Shown: piece by piece, positions 24,207 to 33,984 of the stretch
Position numbering within the stretch: the first letter of the stretch is position 1
Layout: every line of letters begins with the position of its first letter
Assembly (NCBI GenBank): GCA_004570315.1
Contig: SPQI01000375.1
Location: forward strand, 1 to 38,131
Length of the DNA stretch: 38,131 bases
Direction: 5' to 3'
DNA from: Oxalobacteraceae bacterium OM1
GTDB lineage: Bacteria; Pseudomonadota; Gammaproteobacteria; Burkholderiales; Burkholderiaceae_D
Notes under the pieces: model-generated
The model's input: the letters and a program-made list of their open reading frames with translations, nothing else
Databases searched by the model: none
What the model was told of the DNA's origin: nothing
Program-made: the position numbers and the translations under genes

Positions 24207-24524
24207 ATGAAACCCCTCTTCGCCCCGTTCCGTCTTGCTGCGGCTGCCGCCCTGTTCGCCGCAGCGCCGTTCGCGCTCGCGAACGGCAATGTCAACTGGT
24301 CGGTATCCGTCGGATCCGGCGGCTACCCCGCGCCGGTCTACGCGCCGGCTCCGGTCTACGTCCAGCCCGAGCCGGTTTATGTCCGGCCCGCGCCGGTGTA
24401 TGTGCGCCCGGCACCGGTCTACGTCGCACCGCCGACCGCCGTCGTCCAGTACGGCGCCCCGCTGTATGTGCAGGAAGTCCGTCCGCGCCACTGGCACCAT
24501 CACCACGGTCACTACCGCGATTGA
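24207..24524 (+). CDS. Secreted PXPV-repeat protein with His-rich tail
   Basis: A 105-residue exported protein. Signal peptide in residues 1-25 (core LAAAAALFAAAPFALA, cleavage after ALA). Residues 41-74 are five units of the form P(A/E)PVYV plus one residue, the PXPV repeat known from Burkholderiales secreted proteins. The C-terminus is HWHHHHGHYRD, which could bind metal. Likely an extended periplasmic or cell-surface protein; function unknown. AAGGAGA lies eight bases before the ATG. It stands alone, and the next gene is convergent 37 bases away. The intervening GCCGGC repeats could form a hairpin. Confidence 0.88.
   Translation: MKPLFAPFRLAAAAALFAAAPFALANGNVNWSVSVGSGGYPAPVYAPAPVYVQPEPVYVRPAPVYVRPAPVYVAPPTAVVQYGAPLYVQEVRPRHWHHHHGHYRD
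24327..24428 (+). repeat. Coding tandem repeat (about 21 bp, five units)
   Basis: Imperfect repeats of about 18-21 bases with the core CCGGT(C/T)TA encode the PAPVYV(R/Q/A) units of the secreted protein. Such a repeat can change copy number by slippage. Confidence 0.8.
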
Positions 24525-24561
24525 TCCCCACGCCGGCGTTCCTCACGCCGGCCGTCCGCTT

Positions 24562-25776
24562 TCAGCCGGCCGCAGCAATCTTCGCGGCCGCAGCTTCCTC
24601 GTTGTCTGCCATGCCGAAGAAGGACAACACATCCTTCTTTCGCGCCAAGGCGTCCCGTTCTCCCAGCTGGATCAACTCACAGGTATAGCTCGCCTCGAAC
24701 AGCAGATATGACGCGAGCGCCGCCCCGCGTGCTTCCGTGGCGCCGATGCCGCCCAACAGCATCCGCACCGGCCGCGGCAGGCTGCCCACGTTCCGGGCTG
24801 CGATCTCATCGAGGCGCTCCGACGGCGCGATGATCAGCAGCTCGACCGGACGCAAGGGAGTACGCCCGCGCTGCTCGTCCGTCAGCATGGCGAGCGTGGC
24901 ATTCACGCGCGTCATGCGTTCGATATCGACCGCCAGACTGTCGAGGAAGATGCTCGACATGGCGTGACCGGCAATCTGCGCCAGGCTGGGATAGGCTGCA
25001 TGTTCGAGTGTTTCGCGCGGACGTTCGTTCAGGCGGCCGGCGCCGATGACGAGCACGCGGTCCGCGCCGAGATGGATGGCTGGAGAAATCGGGGCGAGCT
25101 GCCGCATCGAGCCGTCGCCGAAGTATTCCCGCCTGCCGTTGCAGTAGATCGGCGCGGCCGGGAAAATGAGCGGGATGGCCGAGGATGCGAGCAGGTGCTC
25201 GACGCCGATCTGGCCCCGCATGGCCAAGCGCTGCGAGCGCTGCCATGGCGCGATGTCGGCCTCGCTTTGGAAGAAGGTCACATGCTGGCCTGCGGTGTAC
25301 GACGATGCGGTGACGGCCAGCGCGTGCAGCGCACCGCTCATCAGGGCCGCATCCAGCCGAGGGAAGTTGAGCATGCGATTGAGCAGCGTGACGAGCGGTG
25401 TATTGTCCAGCAGGGCGTTGGGCGGGTTGGCGCGCCATTTGCGCAGCAGCCAGCCGAAGGAGAGCAGCGACAGCCAGCGCGCGCCGGAGCGCAGCACGCC
25501 AAGCGAGTCGACGCGATAGACCTGCTCCGCACTAAAGCGCTCCCACACATCCACCACCATCCGCAGGCCTTGGTCGAAATCGTCGGCATGGCAGGCCAGC
25601 GCCGTCGCATTGATGGCACCGGCGGACGTGCCGCAAATGATCTCGTAAGGGTTGCGCGCCCTCTCCCACCCGGCCTCGGCCAGGACTGTCGCCACGCCGC
25701 GCAGCACGCCCATCTGGTAGGCGGCCCGGGCACCGCCGCCGGTGAGGACCAGTCCCGTTTTCTTTGTTGCTCCCAT
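24562..25776 (-). CDS. Patatin-like phospholipase
   Basis: A 404-residue serine lipase of the patatin family with a Ser-Asp dyad. The oxyanion loop [11 protein letters not shown] is at 13-23, the nucleophile elbow GTSAG at 49-53 (Ser51), and the catalytic Asp in YFGDGSMRQ (about 220). The usual DG(G/A) is here DGS. There is no signal peptide or membrane helix, so a cytosolic or membrane-peripheral lipid acyl hydrolase is likely. Homologues of this size in betaproteobacteria are mostly uncharacterised. The ATG lies six bases after a minus-strand TATAGT, and there is no ribosome site, so the message may be leaderless. It ends convergently with the PXPV gene. Confidence 0.92.
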   Translation of the reverse strand: MGATKKTGLVLTGGGARAAYQMGVLRGVATVLAEAGWERARNPYEIICGTSAGAINATALACHADDFDQGLRMVVDVWERFSAEQVYRVDSLGVLRSGARWLSLLSFGWLLRKWRANPPNALLDNTPLVTLLNRMLNFPRLDAALMSGALHALAVTASSYTAGQHVTFFQSEADIAPWQRSQRLAMRGQIGVEHLLASSAIPLIFPAAPIYCNGRREYFGDGSMRQLAPISPAIHLGADRVLVIGAGRLNERPRETLEHAAYPSLAQIAGHAMSSIFLDSLAVDIERMTRVNATLAMLTDEQRGRTPLRPVELLIIAPSERLDEIAARNVGSLPRPVRMLLGGIGATEARGAALASYLLFEASYTCELIQLGERDALARKKDVLSFFGMADNEEAAAAKIAAAG

Positions 25777-25782
25777 GAATTC

Positions 25783-25810
25783 ACTATACGCCTTGGCACT
25801 GTCGACTCAA
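25783..25810 (-). promoter_or_regulatory. Candidate promoter of the patatin gene
   Basis: On the minus strand TTGAGT (25805-25810) and TATAGT (25783-25788) are 16 bases apart. A start seven bases after the -10 falls on the A of the patatin ATG (25776). Confidence 0.5.
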
Positions 25811-25849
25811 AGCGATTGCGGAACAGCGTGGCGGCCGCGCCGCACATGA

Positions 25850-25874
25850 AAAACGCCGGACTCGCCGGCGTTTT
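25850..25874 (-). terminator. ggt terminator
   Basis: AAAACGCCGG and CCGGCGTTTT form a 10-bp stem with a five-base loop; the minus strand continues in T (TTTTT). It begins 20 bases after the ggt stop. Confidence 0.88.
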
Positions 25875-25894
25875 CCAATGGTCTGCGGCGAGAC

Positions 25895-27718
25895 TCAATC
25901 GCCCATCACGATACCTTCCCGGCGCGGATCGGCGCCGCCGAACCAGACTTCCTCACCATTGATCTTCGTGCGCATGATGCCCTGCAGGCCGGAGGTCTGC
26001 TCCATGACACGCACGTTGTGCCCCTTGGCCTTGAGGGCCTCGACCAGGGCTTCGCTCACATGGCCCTGCTCCAGTTCGGTTGGACCGTTGCGGCTGCCGA
26101 AGTTGGGCAGGCTGATGGCCTGCTGCACGTTCAGCCCCCAGTCGAGCGTGCCGACCAGCACCTTGCCCACGTAGTTGATGATGGCCGAACCGCCCGGCGA
26201 ACCGGTGGAGAGCACCAGCTTCTTCGTGGCCTTGTCGAACACCAGGGTCGGCGCCATCGAACTGCGCGGACGCTTGCCCGGCTCGACGCGGTTGGCAACC
26301 GGACCATTGGCGTCGACCGCGTCGAAGGAGAAGTCGGTCAGCTGGTTGTTGAGGATGAAGCCGTCCACCATCTGGCGCGAACCGAAGACGTCTTCGACGG
26401 TGGTCGTCATGGAGATGGCGTCACCGTTGGCATCGACGATGGAGATGTGCGAGGTGCACGGCAGTTCCGGCGAGGTGTCCGTGCCCCAGGCGACGTTCAC
26501 GCCCGGCGGAACGCCGAATTTCGCCTGGCCCATCGACTTGTCGGTGATGAGCGCGGCGCGCTGCGCGAGATAGGTCTTGTCGAGCAACGGCTTGACGCTA
26601 TTGCCCGGCAGCGGGACGAAATCGGTATCGGCGACGTAGCGGCCGCGATCCGCATACGCGAGCCGGCCCGCCTCGGAGAACAGGTGCACGCCTTCCGGAT
26701 TCAGCATGCCGTCCTTCGGTGCGTAGCGGCCGATGTTCTTGGTCTCGAGCATGCCGAGCATCTGTGCGATCGCGATCCCGCCGGAGGACGGTGGCGGCAT
26801 GCCACAGACCGTCCACGATTTGTAATCGGTGCAGATCGGTTCGCGCACCTTGGCCTGGTAGCCGGCGATGTCCGTCGCGGTGAGCAGGCCGGGATTCGTC
26901 GGATGGGTCTTCACCTTGGCCTCGATGTCGCGCGCGATCTGGCCTTTGTAGAACACGTCCGGGCCGCCGGTGGCGATGTCGCGCAGAACCTTGGCGAGTT
27001 GGGGATTCTTCAGGACATAGCCTGCAGGACGCGGATTGCCGTCCTTGTCGTAGAAGTAGGCGGCGGCGGCCGGGTCCTTCTTCAGATACTGTTCGGTCTT
27101 GAGCAGCGAGGCCAGACGCGGACTCACGGCGAAGCCCTCTTCCGCCAGCTTGATCGCCGGCTGGAACAGGCTGGCCCACGGCAGCTTGCCGTACTGCTTG
27201 TGCGCCATCTCGAGCATGCGCAGCACGCCGGGCGCGCCCACGGAGCGGCCGCCGACGACGCCCTGGATGAAGGGCATCGCCTTGCCTTCCGGTGTCTGGA
27301 AAAGTTTGTCGGTGGCTGCGGCAGGCGCGGTCTCGCGTCCGTCGAAGGCCTTCACCGTCTTGCCGTCGTAGTGCATCAGGAAGGCTCCGCCGCCGATGCC
27401 GGACGACTGCGGCTCCACCAGCGTCAACACCATCTGCACAGCGATGGCGGCATCGACTGCCGAGCCGCCGGCACGCAACACCTGGTAGCCGGCGTCGGTC
27501 GCCAACGGATTGGCCGCCGCCACCATGAATTTCTTCGCCGTCCAGCCCGGTTTTTCCGACCAGCCGCTGGCCGCTTCGGGCGCCTGCATGCCGGTTGCCG
27601 GAGCAGTGGCGGGCGCAGCTGCGGGCGCAGTTGCTGGCGCGGCATTCTGGACCGGTCGATTGGCGCAACCGGCGAGCAGTGCAACGGCAAAGGCGATGGC
27701 GGTGACTCTGGTGTGCAT
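25895..27718 (-). CDS. ggt: Gamma-glutamyltransferase, lipoprotein form
   Basis: A 607-residue Ntn-hydrolase that cuts glutathione and other gamma-glutamyl compounds in the periplasm and self-cleaves into two subunits. The nucleophile is Thr422 in CTSHISIVD, giving a large subunit of about 420 and a small one of about 185 residues. Substrate motifs include PQSSGIGGGAF (103-113), DGRETAP (126-132), PPPSSGG (308-314), and GSPGGSAI near the end. The N-terminus MHTRVTAIAFAVALLAGC carries a lipobox with Cys18, followed by an Ala/Pro/Thr-rich linker to residue 50, so the enzyme is probably membrane-tethered rather than free. GGGAG precedes the ATG. Monocistronic. Confidence 0.96.
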   Translation of the reverse strand: MHTRVTAIAFAVALLAGCANRPVQNAAPATAPAAAPATAPATGMQAPEAASGWSEKPGWTAKKFMVAAANPLATDAGYQVLRAGGSAVDAAIAVQMVLTLVEPQSSGIGGGAFLMHYDGKTVKAFDGRETAPAAATDKLFQTPEGKAMPFIQGVVGGRSVGAPGVLRMLEMAHKQYGKLPWASLFQPAIKLAEEGFAVSPRLASLLKTEQYLKKDPAAAAYFYDKDGNPRPAGYVLKNPQLAKVLRDIATGGPDVFYKGQIARDIEAKVKTHPTNPGLLTATDIAGYQAKVREPICTDYKSWTVCGMPPPSSGGIAIAQMLGMLETKNIGRYAPKDGMLNPEGVHLFSEAGRLAYADRGRYVADTDFVPLPGNSVKPLLDKTYLAQRAALITDKSMGQAKFGVPPGVNVAWGTDTSPELPCTSHISIVDANGDAISMTTTVEDVFGSRQMVDGFILNNQLTDFSFDAVDANGPVANRVEPGKRPRSSMAPTLVFDKATKKLVLSTGSPGGSAIINYVGKVLVGTLDWGLNVQQAISLPNFGSRNGPTELEQGHVSEALVEALKAKGHNVRVMEQTSGLQGIMRTKINGEEVWFGGADPRREGIVMGD

Positions 27719-27803
27719 GGACGTCTCCCGTGACAGAAAGGCAACCAGTGTAGCGCCGAAGTTTTCACTCCGCCATGCGGCGCGGACATGCCGCAGAAGG
27801 ACA

Positions 27804-27841
27804 AATGGCCGGCGCTTGAGCTGAGTCAGGCGCCGGCCATT
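27804..27841 (-). terminator. Terminator after the SDR gene
   Basis: A perfect 12-bp stem (AATGGCCGGCGC with GCGCCGGCCATT) around 14 bases; the minus strand then reads TTTGTCC. It lies 30 bases after the SDR stop. The stem is strong but the T-run short. Confidence 0.65.
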
Positions 27842-27870
27842 CGGAGCGAAGCGATCTTGCGTTGGCTCGC

Positions 27871-28629
27871 TTACTTCGGCTGCATGCGGATCGCGCCGTC
27901 GAGGCGGATCGTTTCGCCGTTCATCATGGTGTTTTCGATGATGGTCTTGGCGAGCTGCGCGTACTCGGCAGGCTTGCCGAGGCGCTGCGGGAACGGGACC
28001 ATCCGGCCGAGCGCGTCCTGCACTTCCTGCGGCATGCCGAGCAGCATCGGGGTTTCGAAGATACCGGGAGCGATGGTCATCACGCGGATGCCATTGCGCG
28101 ACAGGTCGCGCGCCATCGGCAGCGTCAGGCCGACGACGGCGGCCTTGGAGGCACCGTAGGCGGCCTGGCCGATCTGGCCGTCATAGGCGGCGACGGAAGC
28201 GGTGTTGATGATCACGCCGCGTTCGCCGTCGGCCGCGCCTTCGGACTTGGACATCGCGTCGGCTGCCAAGCGGGCCATGTTGAAAGTGCCGACCAGGTTG
28301 ATGTTCACGGTGCGCTGGAAGACGTCCAGCGGATGAGGGCCATCCTTGCCTACGGTTTTCACTGCGGGCGCGACGCCGGCGCAGTTGATCAGGCCGCGCA
28401 GCGTGCCCATCGCGACGGCGGCGTCGACGGCAGCCTTGCCGTCAGCCTCGGAGGTCACGTCGCACTTCACGAACTTGCCCTTCAATTCGGCGGCGAGCTT
28501 CTCGCCTGCTTCGACCTGCACGTCGGCCAGCACCACCTTGCCGCCGTTCTCGACGATCATGCGCGCGGTCGCCGCGCCGAGACCGGAGGCGCCGCCGGTG
28601 ATCAGGAATACGTTGTTCTGGATCTGCAT
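27871..28629 (-). CDS. Short-chain dehydrogenase, probable 3-hydroxyacyl-CoA dehydrogenase type
   Basis: A 252-residue NAD-dependent SDR. The cofactor motif is TGGASGLG (11-18), with Asp at the end of strand 2 (LADVQ), which favours NAD over NADP. The CAG of NCAGVAP, the catalytic Ser in NTASVAAYDG, and YGASK (Tyr-x3-Lys) are all intact. The insert KSEGAADGERGVI and PGIFETPML match the type-II 3-hydroxyacyl-CoA dehydrogenase (HSD10-like) group, which acts in isoleucine and fatty-acid breakdown. A perfect 16-bp palindrome resembling LiuR-type operators lies 54 bases upstream, which supports that role. No other beta-oxidation gene is adjacent. Confidence 0.92.
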   Translation of the reverse strand: MQIQNNVFLITGGASGLGAATARMIVENGGKVVLADVQVEAGEKLAAELKGKFVKCDVTSEADGKAAVDAAVAMGTLRGLINCAGVAPAVKTVGKDGPHPLDVFQRTVNINLVGTFNMARLAADAMSKSEGAADGERGVIINTASVAAYDGQIGQAAYGASKAAVVGLTLPMARDLSRNGIRVMTIAPGIFETPMLLGMPQEVQDALGRMVPFPQRLGKPAEYAQLAKTIIENTMMNGETIRLDGAIRMQPK

Positions 28630-28682
28630 CTTGTCCCTCTTTTGAATGATGGAATGTTGCCGAAAGAATGTTGCCGTAATTA

Positions 28683-28698
28683 ACGTTTACGTAAACGT
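28683..28698. promoter_or_regulatory. 16-bp perfect palindrome, candidate LiuR-type operator
   Basis: ACGTTTACGTAAACGT reads the same on both strands. As I recall it, LiuR, a MerR-family regulator of branched-chain amino-acid and acyl-CoA breakdown in proteobacteria, binds sites of this kind. On the minus strand it fills the spacer between a possible GTCAAT and TAATTA, as MerR-type sites do. Target: the SDR gene. Confidence 0.6.
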
Positions 28699-28739
28699 CA
28701 TTGACGGCGCATTGTAGCCAATTTCGCAGCGAAAAAGAA

Positions 28740-28761
28740 AAGGGCAGCCGCAGCTGCCCTT
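28740..28761 (-). terminator. hppA terminator
   Basis: AAGGGCAGC and GCTGCCCTT form a 9-bp stem with a four-base loop; on the minus strand it is followed by TTCTTTTTC. It lies 17 bases after the hppA stop. Confidence 0.88.
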
Positions 28762-28778
28762 CCCTGCCTAACGGACGC

Positions 28779-30935
28779 TTACGGCTTGGCGGCCGGTGCC
28801 GGTGTTTCCGCTGCAGGCGCCGTCCCGCCGGCCGCAGGCGCAGTTGCTGCAGTCGGCGTGTTCGAGGTATGCGACGGCGCCGCGTTGTTGACCATCGGCA
28901 GCAGCGGCACCACGAGCAGCGCCACGATGTTGATGATCTTGATCAGCGGGTTGACCGCCGGACCGGCCGTGTCCTTGTACGGATCGCCGACCGTATCGCC
29001 GGTCACCGCCGCCTTGTGCGCATCGGAACCCTTGCCGCCGTGGTGGCCGTCCTCAATGTACTTCTTCGCGTTGTCCCAGGCACCGCCGCCGGTGCACATC
29101 GAGATGGCCACGAACAGGCCGGTGACGATGGTGCCCATCAGCAGGCCGCCAAGCGCCGCCGGGCCCAGGATCAGTCCGACGAGAATCGGCACAACCACCG
29201 GCAGCAGCGAGGGCACGATCATTTCCTTGATCGCGGCGCCGGTCAGCATGTCGACCGCCTTGCCGTATTCCGGCTTGCCGGTCCCTTCCATGATGCCCTT
29301 GATCTCGCGGAACTGGCGTCGTACTTCCTCGACCACGCTGCCCGCCGCGCGGCCGACGGCTTCCATCGCCATCGCGCCGAACAGATAGGGAATCAGGCCG
29401 CCGATGAAGAGGCCGATGATGACCATGTGGTCGGACAGGTCGAACGAAAGCTTCATCCCGCGGCTCTCGAGCGCGTGGGTGTAGTCGGCGAACAGCACCA
29501 GCGCGGCAAGGCCGGCGGAGCCGATTGCATAGCCCTTGGTGACGGCCTTGGTCGTGTTGCCGACGGCGTCGAGCGGATCAGTGATGTCGCGCACGCTTTC
29601 CGGCAGCTCCGACATCTCGGCAATGCCGCCGGCGTTGTCGGTGATCGGACCGTAGGCATCCAGCGCCACCACGATGCCGGCCATGCTCAGCATGGCGGTC
29701 GCGGCAACGGCGATGCCGTAGAGGCCGGCCAGCATGTAGGACACCCAGATCGCGACGCACACGAAGATCACCGGCCACGCGGTGGACTTCATCGAGACAC
29801 CGAGGCCGGCGATGATGTTGGTGCCGTGACCTGTGGTCGATGCCTGCGCCACGTGCTGCACCGGCTTGTAGTCGGTACCGGTGTAGTACTCGGTGACCCA
29901 TACCATCGCCGCCGTCAGAGCGAGGCCGACGACGCAGGCGCCGAACAGCGCCATGGCGCTCACCGTGTTGCCGCCGGAGACGGCCACCGGCTCGGGGAAC
30001 AGCCAGCGCGTGACGAAGTAGAAGGCGATCAGCGAGATGATGCCGGCAATGATCAAACCTTTGTAGAGCGCCGGCATGACGTTGCGCATGCCCGGCGAAG
30101 CCTTCACGAAGCTGCAGCCGACGATGGATGCGATGATGGAGACGCCGCCCAGCACCAGCGGGTACAGCACCGCGTTGAGTGGCGCGCCGGTGACCATGAG
30201 CGCGCCGAGCGTCATGGTGGCGATGAGCGTGACGGCATAGGTCTCGAACAGGTCGGCCGCCATGCCGGCGCAGTCGCCGACGTTGTCGCCGACGTTATCG
30301 GCGATCACCGCCGGATTGCGCGGATCGTCCTCGGGAATGCCGGCTTCCACCTTGCCGACGAGGTCGGCGCCCACGTCAGCGCCTTTGGTGAAGATGCCGC
30401 CGCCGAGACGGGCAAAGATCGAAATGAGCGAAGAGCCGAAGGCCAGGCCGAGCAGCGGCTTGAGCTTCTGTGCGTCGGCGACGTTGCCGCCCGAGAGATA
30501 CCAGTAGAACAGCGTCACGCCGAGCAGGCCGAGACCGACGACCAGCATTCCGGTGATGGCGCCACCGCGGAAGGCGACGTTGAGCGCCGGGCCGATGCCG
30601 TGCGTGGCCGCCTGCGCGGTGCGCACGTTCGCGCGCACGGAGACGTTCATGCCGATGAAGCCGCAGGCGCCGGAGAGAATGGCGCCGACGACGAAGCCGA
30701 TCGCAGTGGTGGTATCCAGGAAGACGCCGATCAGGATGGCGAGCACGATGCCGACGATGCCGATCGTGCGGTATTGCCGACCGAGGTAGGCCGCCGCGCC
30801 CTGCTGGATCGCCGCGGCAATTTCCTGCATGCGCGCATTGCCGGGATCTTGCTTGAGAATCCAGCTGCGTGAGACCAATCCGTAAAGCACGGCGATGACG
30901 CCGCACGCCACGGCCAACCACAAGCCTGTTGCCAT
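28779..30935 (-). CDS. hppA: K+-independent H+-translocating membrane pyrophosphatase
   Basis: A 718-residue pump with about 16 helices that couples pyrophosphate hydrolysis to proton export. The catalytic loops are complete: [20 protein letters not shown] (178-197) followed by [20 protein letters not shown] (203-222), and [16 protein letters not shown] (426-441). At the K+-dependence site it reads [10 protein letters not shown] (459-468): Lys463 and Thr466 are the pair known from K+-independent H+-PPases, where K+-dependent ones have Ala and Gly. The last 35 residues are an Ala/Pro/Thr-rich tail not needed for the pump. The 268 bases upstream (30936-31203) hold its leader, with an inverted repeat at 30989-31037, and the adk terminator. 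Confidence 0.96.
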   Translation of the reverse strand: MATGLWLAVACGVIAVLYGLVSRSWILKQDPGNARMQEIAAAIQQGAAAYLGRQYRTIGIVGIVLAILIGVFLDTTTAIGFVVGAILSGACGFIGMNVSVRANVRTAQAATHGIGPALNVAFRGGAITGMLVVGLGLLGVTLFYWYLSGGNVADAQKLKPLLGLAFGSSLISIFARLGGGIFTKGADVGADLVGKVEAGIPEDDPRNPAVIADNVGDNVGDCAGMAADLFETYAVTLIATMTLGALMVTGAPLNAVLYPLVLGGVSIIASIVGCSFVKASPGMRNVMPALYKGLIIAGIISLIAFYFVTRWLFPEPVAVSGGNTVSAMALFGACVVGLALTAAMVWVTEYYTGTDYKPVQHVAQASTTGHGTNIIAGLGVSMKSTAWPVIFVCVAIWVSYMLAGLYGIAVAATAMLSMAGIVVALDAYGPITDNAGGIAEMSELPESVRDITDPLDAVGNTTKAVTKGYAIGSAGLAALVLFADYTHALESRGMKLSFDLSDHMVIIGLFIGGLIPYLFGAMAMEAVGRAAGSVVEEVRRQFREIKGIMEGTGKPEYGKAVDMLTGAAIKEMIVPSLLPVVVPILVGLILGPAALGGLLMGTIVTGLFVAISMCTGGGAWDNAKKYIEDGHHGGKGSDAHKAAVTGDTVGDPYKDTAGPAVNPLIKIINIVALLVVPLLPMVNNAAPSHTSNTPTAATAPAAGGTAPAAETPAPAAKP

Positions 30936-31175
30936 ATCGACTCCTCCATAGTTGTTTTACGACTCGTCAACCACACGACACGTCGGAAAACGACGACGGC
31001 ATACGCCGGTGCAACGAAGATGTCTGCTGTCGTCGTTCTTCGAGTACAACGCACTGCAACAACGGTTCGTTCGGGCCGTTCGCCTGCATTCCCGATTCAG
31101 GAGGGCGGCCGGTCCACTATTGGATTCGCTTCAGGTCCTGCATGGTCTGCGCGGCATCAAGCTGCGCGCCAAAAC

Positions 31176-31200
31176 AAAAAGCGGACACGAGGTCCGCTTT
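31176..31200 (-). terminator. adk terminator
   Basis: AAAGCGGAC and GTCCGCTTT form a 9-bp stem with a five-base loop; the minus strand continues TTGTTTTGG. It starts directly after the adk stop. Confidence 0.88.
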
Positions 31201-31203
31201 TCG

Positions 31204-31869
<666 letters not shown>

Positions 31870-31911
31870 CTAATACGAGTTTTAAATTCTGCGCGGGCAG
31901 CAGCGCCCGAA

Positions 31912-31929
31912 GTATGGTTTTTACCATAC
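31912..31929. other. Short palindrome in the adk upstream region
   Basis: GTATGGT and ACCATAC form a perfect 7-bp stem with a TTTT loop, about 50 bases before the adk ATG. No T-run beyond the loop. It may be an operator or part of the adk leader. Confidence 0.4.
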
Positions 31930-32003
31930 GAAGATTGCATGAAACTTACCACAGAATTTCACCGAATCGGTGCTTTCAGCCAATTCCCGGGTTTGATGCG
32001 GAT

Positions 32004-32756
32004 TTACGGGAGGAAGTGGCGACGCACCCGTTCCAGGTCTTCCGGCGTGTCGACGCCTGCGGCCGGTGCCGCCGTGGTGACGTGGACGGCGATGGGATAG
32101 CCGTGCCACAGCACGCGCAGCTGCTCGAGCGCCTCGATCTGCTCGAGCGGCGATTGCTGCAGTTGCGGATAGGCTTGCAGGAAGCGGTTGCTGTAGGCAT
32201 ACAGCCCGATGTGGCGCAGCGGCGCGTACCCCGACGGCAGCGTTTCTCGCGATGCAGCAAAGCCATCGCGATGCCAGGGCACGGTCGCGCGTGAGAAATA
32301 GAGTGCGCGGCCGACCTTGTCGAGGACGACCTTCACGACATTGGGATTGAACACCTCAGCGGTGTCATGGATGGGATGGGCCGCGGTGGCCATCGGGACG
32401 TCGCGGCTGATCAGGCCAGCCACGGCGGCCACGAGCTGCGGATCGATGAGAGGCTCGTCCCCCTGCACGTTGACGACCACGGCGTCGTCCGCCAGTCCGA
32501 GAGCGGCGGCGACTTCGGCGATGCGGTCGGTGCCGGAGGGATGATCGGCGCGGGTCATGTAGGCCTGCACACCATGGCGGGCGCAAGCCTCGGCAATGTC
32601 GGCGTGGTCTGTCGCGACGGCGACCAGCGCGGCGCCGGAGCGCGCAGCCTGTTCGGCCACGCGCACAACCATCGGCTTGCCGCCGATGTCAGCGAGAGGC
32701 TTGTTCGGCAGGCGGGTGGACGCCAGGCGTGCGGGGATAATGACGTTGAAAGTCAC
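32004..32756 (-). CDS. kdsB: 3-deoxy-manno-octulosonate cytidylyltransferase (CMP-Kdo synthetase)
   Basis: Activates Kdo with CTP for LPS inner-core synthesis in the cytosol. The 250-residue protein has the nucleotide-binding opening [20 protein letters not shown] (3-22), THAD-like ATDHADI, and VQGDEPLI (about 99-106) with the metal Asp; the late [12 protein letters not shown] and ALEQLRVL are characteristic. The start is a GTG at 32756, supported by AGGAGA eight bases upstream and by the fit of FNVIIPAR to family N-termini; no ATG is available nearby. It follows the Trm112-like gene by 38 bases. Confidence 0.95.
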   Translation of the reverse strand: MTFNVIIPARLASTRLPNKPLADIGGKPMVVRVAEQAARSGAALVAVATDHADIAEACARHGVQAYMTRADHPSGTDRIAEVAAALGLADDAVVVNVQGDEPLIDPQLVAAVAGLISRDVPMATAAHPIHDTAEVFNPNVVKVVLDKVGRALYFSRATVPWHRDGFAASRETLPSGYAPLRHIGLYAYSNRFLQAYPQLQQSPLEQIEALEQLRVLWHGYPIAVHVTTAAPAAGVDTPEDLERVRRHFLP

Positions 32757-32794
32757 AGGCGGCTCTCCTGCGGCCGGCGGCCGGCTGAAGACAA

Positions 32795-32980
32795 TCAGGA
32801 GGCGGCGGGCGCCGGGGCGTTCAGGTCGCGGGCTTCGTCGGCCCACATGATGGGAATGCCGTCGCGGATCGGATAGGCCAGCTTGTCGCCGTTGCAGATG
32901 AGTTCCTGGGCGGCCTTGTCGTAGTGCAGCGGCCCCTTGCAAAGCGGGCAGACGAGGATATCAAGCAGGCGGGAGTCCAC
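32795..32980 (-). CDS. Trm112-family small protein
   Basis: A 61-residue protein of the Trm112/YcaR family: [20 protein letters not shown], then [19 protein letters not shown]. Three cysteines (CPLC and LIC) could help bind zinc. In eukaryotes Trm112 activates methyltransferases; in bacteria the role is unclear, but it is regularly found between lpxK and kdsB, as here. The start is a GTG at 32980 with GGAGA eight bases upstream; it overlaps the lpxK end by 20 bases. An out-of-frame ATG lies four bases before the GTG and should not be mistaken for the start. Confidence 0.9.
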   Translation of the reverse strand: MDSRLLDILVCPLCKGPLHYDKAAQELICNGDKLAYPIRDGIPIMWADEARDLNAPAPAAS

Positions 32981-33980
32981 GGCATTTCTCCAGAATCTGG
33001 GTCGCGAGGGCAGGATCGATCTGCGCCGTCACGGGTACGAACCACAGGCGCGGGTCGTTGTTGAGTTCGGCAAGTTGCCGACATTTTACTGCATCCTTTT
33101 CCGTGATCAGGATGACGTCGGCGTCCACGCCGGTGAAGGGATTGCTCGCGAAATCGAAGTGGTCGGGCAGCGGGATGGGCGTGATGTTCAATCCTGCGGC
33201 GCGCAGGCTGGCAAAGAAGCGTTCCGGGTGGCCGATGCCTGCGGCCGCCGCAATCCTGCCGCTGAGCGCGCCGAGCGGGGAGATCTGTGCCGGGTCGGCC
33301 AGCCGATGGGCGGCCGGGCCGCTCAATTGCATGCGAAACACCGGCCCCGCGATGCCGGGGGGAACCGTGTCGCCGTTCACTACCGTGACATCCCGGCGGC
33401 GCGAAGCCGGCTCGCGTAACGGTCCGGCCGGCAGCAGCCAGCCGTTGCCGTTGCCGCGACCGTCGCAAAGGACGATCTCGACGTCACGTGCGAGCGCGTA
33501 ATGTTGCAGGCCGTCGTCGGACACGATCACGTTCACATCCGGATGCGCCGCGAGCAAGGCTTGCGCTGCAGCGGCACGCCGGCGTCCGACGAAGAGCGGA
33601 CACCCCGTGCGCTGGGCAATGAGCAGAGGTTCGTCGCCAACCTCCGCGGCACGCGCATCCGGCGTGACGGCGCGCGGGGCATCGGCGCTGCCTTGGTAGC
33701 CGCGCGAGATGACGCCCGGCCGCAGTCCGGCGGCACGCAATTGCGCCACCAGCCAGATCGTAAGCGGCGTCTTGCCGGTGCCGCCGACGAAGATATTGCC
33801 GACGACGATGACCGGCACCGGAAGCCGGGTGGAGGCGGCCAAGCCGAAACGAAATGCCAGCCTTCGCAATACGGCGAGCAGGCGAAACAACAGGGAGATG
33901 GGGTACAGCAGGCAGGCGAGCCACCCGCGCCGCAGCCAGGCGCGAGTGAGTGCCGATTCGAGCGAGGCGCGCCGGGCCAA
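32961..33980 (-). CDS. lpxK: Tetraacyldisaccharide 4'-kinase
   Basis: Phosphorylates the lipid A disaccharide at the 4' position on the inner membrane. The 339-residue protein has an N-terminal membrane-associated helix ([16 protein letters not shown]), the P-loop [17 protein letters not shown] (about 59-75), then [19 protein letters not shown] and the late FASNPF and ITEKDAVKC, all typical. No ATG or GTG occurs near the expected start; a TTG at 33980, five bases after the exbD stop, gives [19 protein letters not shown], which fits LpxK N-termini. The ribosome site is weak, so translation is probably coupled to exbD. The stop overlaps the Trm112 gene. Confidence 0.93.
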   Translation of the reverse strand: MARRASLESALTRAWLRRGWLACLLYPISLLFRLLAVLRRLAFRFGLAASTRLPVPVIVVGNIFVGGTGKTPLTIWLVAQLRAAGLRPGVISRGYQGSADAPRAVTPDARAAEVGDEPLLIAQRTGCPLFVGRRRAAAAQALLAAHPDVNVIVSDDGLQHYALARDVEIVLCDGRGNGNGWLLPAGPLREPASRRRDVTVVNGDTVPPGIAGPVFRMQLSGPAAHRLADPAQISPLGALSGRIAAAAGIGHPERFFASLRAAGLNITPIPLPDHFDFASNPFTGVDADVILITEKDAVKCRQLAELNNDPRLWFVPVTAQIDPALATQILEKCRGLPPA

Positions 33981-33984
33981 GACG

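Noticed and set aside
26018-27733. 571-residue open frame opposite ggt
   Set aside because: Antisense to a gene with complete catalytic motifs; no ribosome site or family match.
28701-30872. 723-residue open frame opposite hppA
   Set aside because: Lies wholly antisense to the pyrophosphatase; very rich in Arg, Asp, His and Gly without domain structure.
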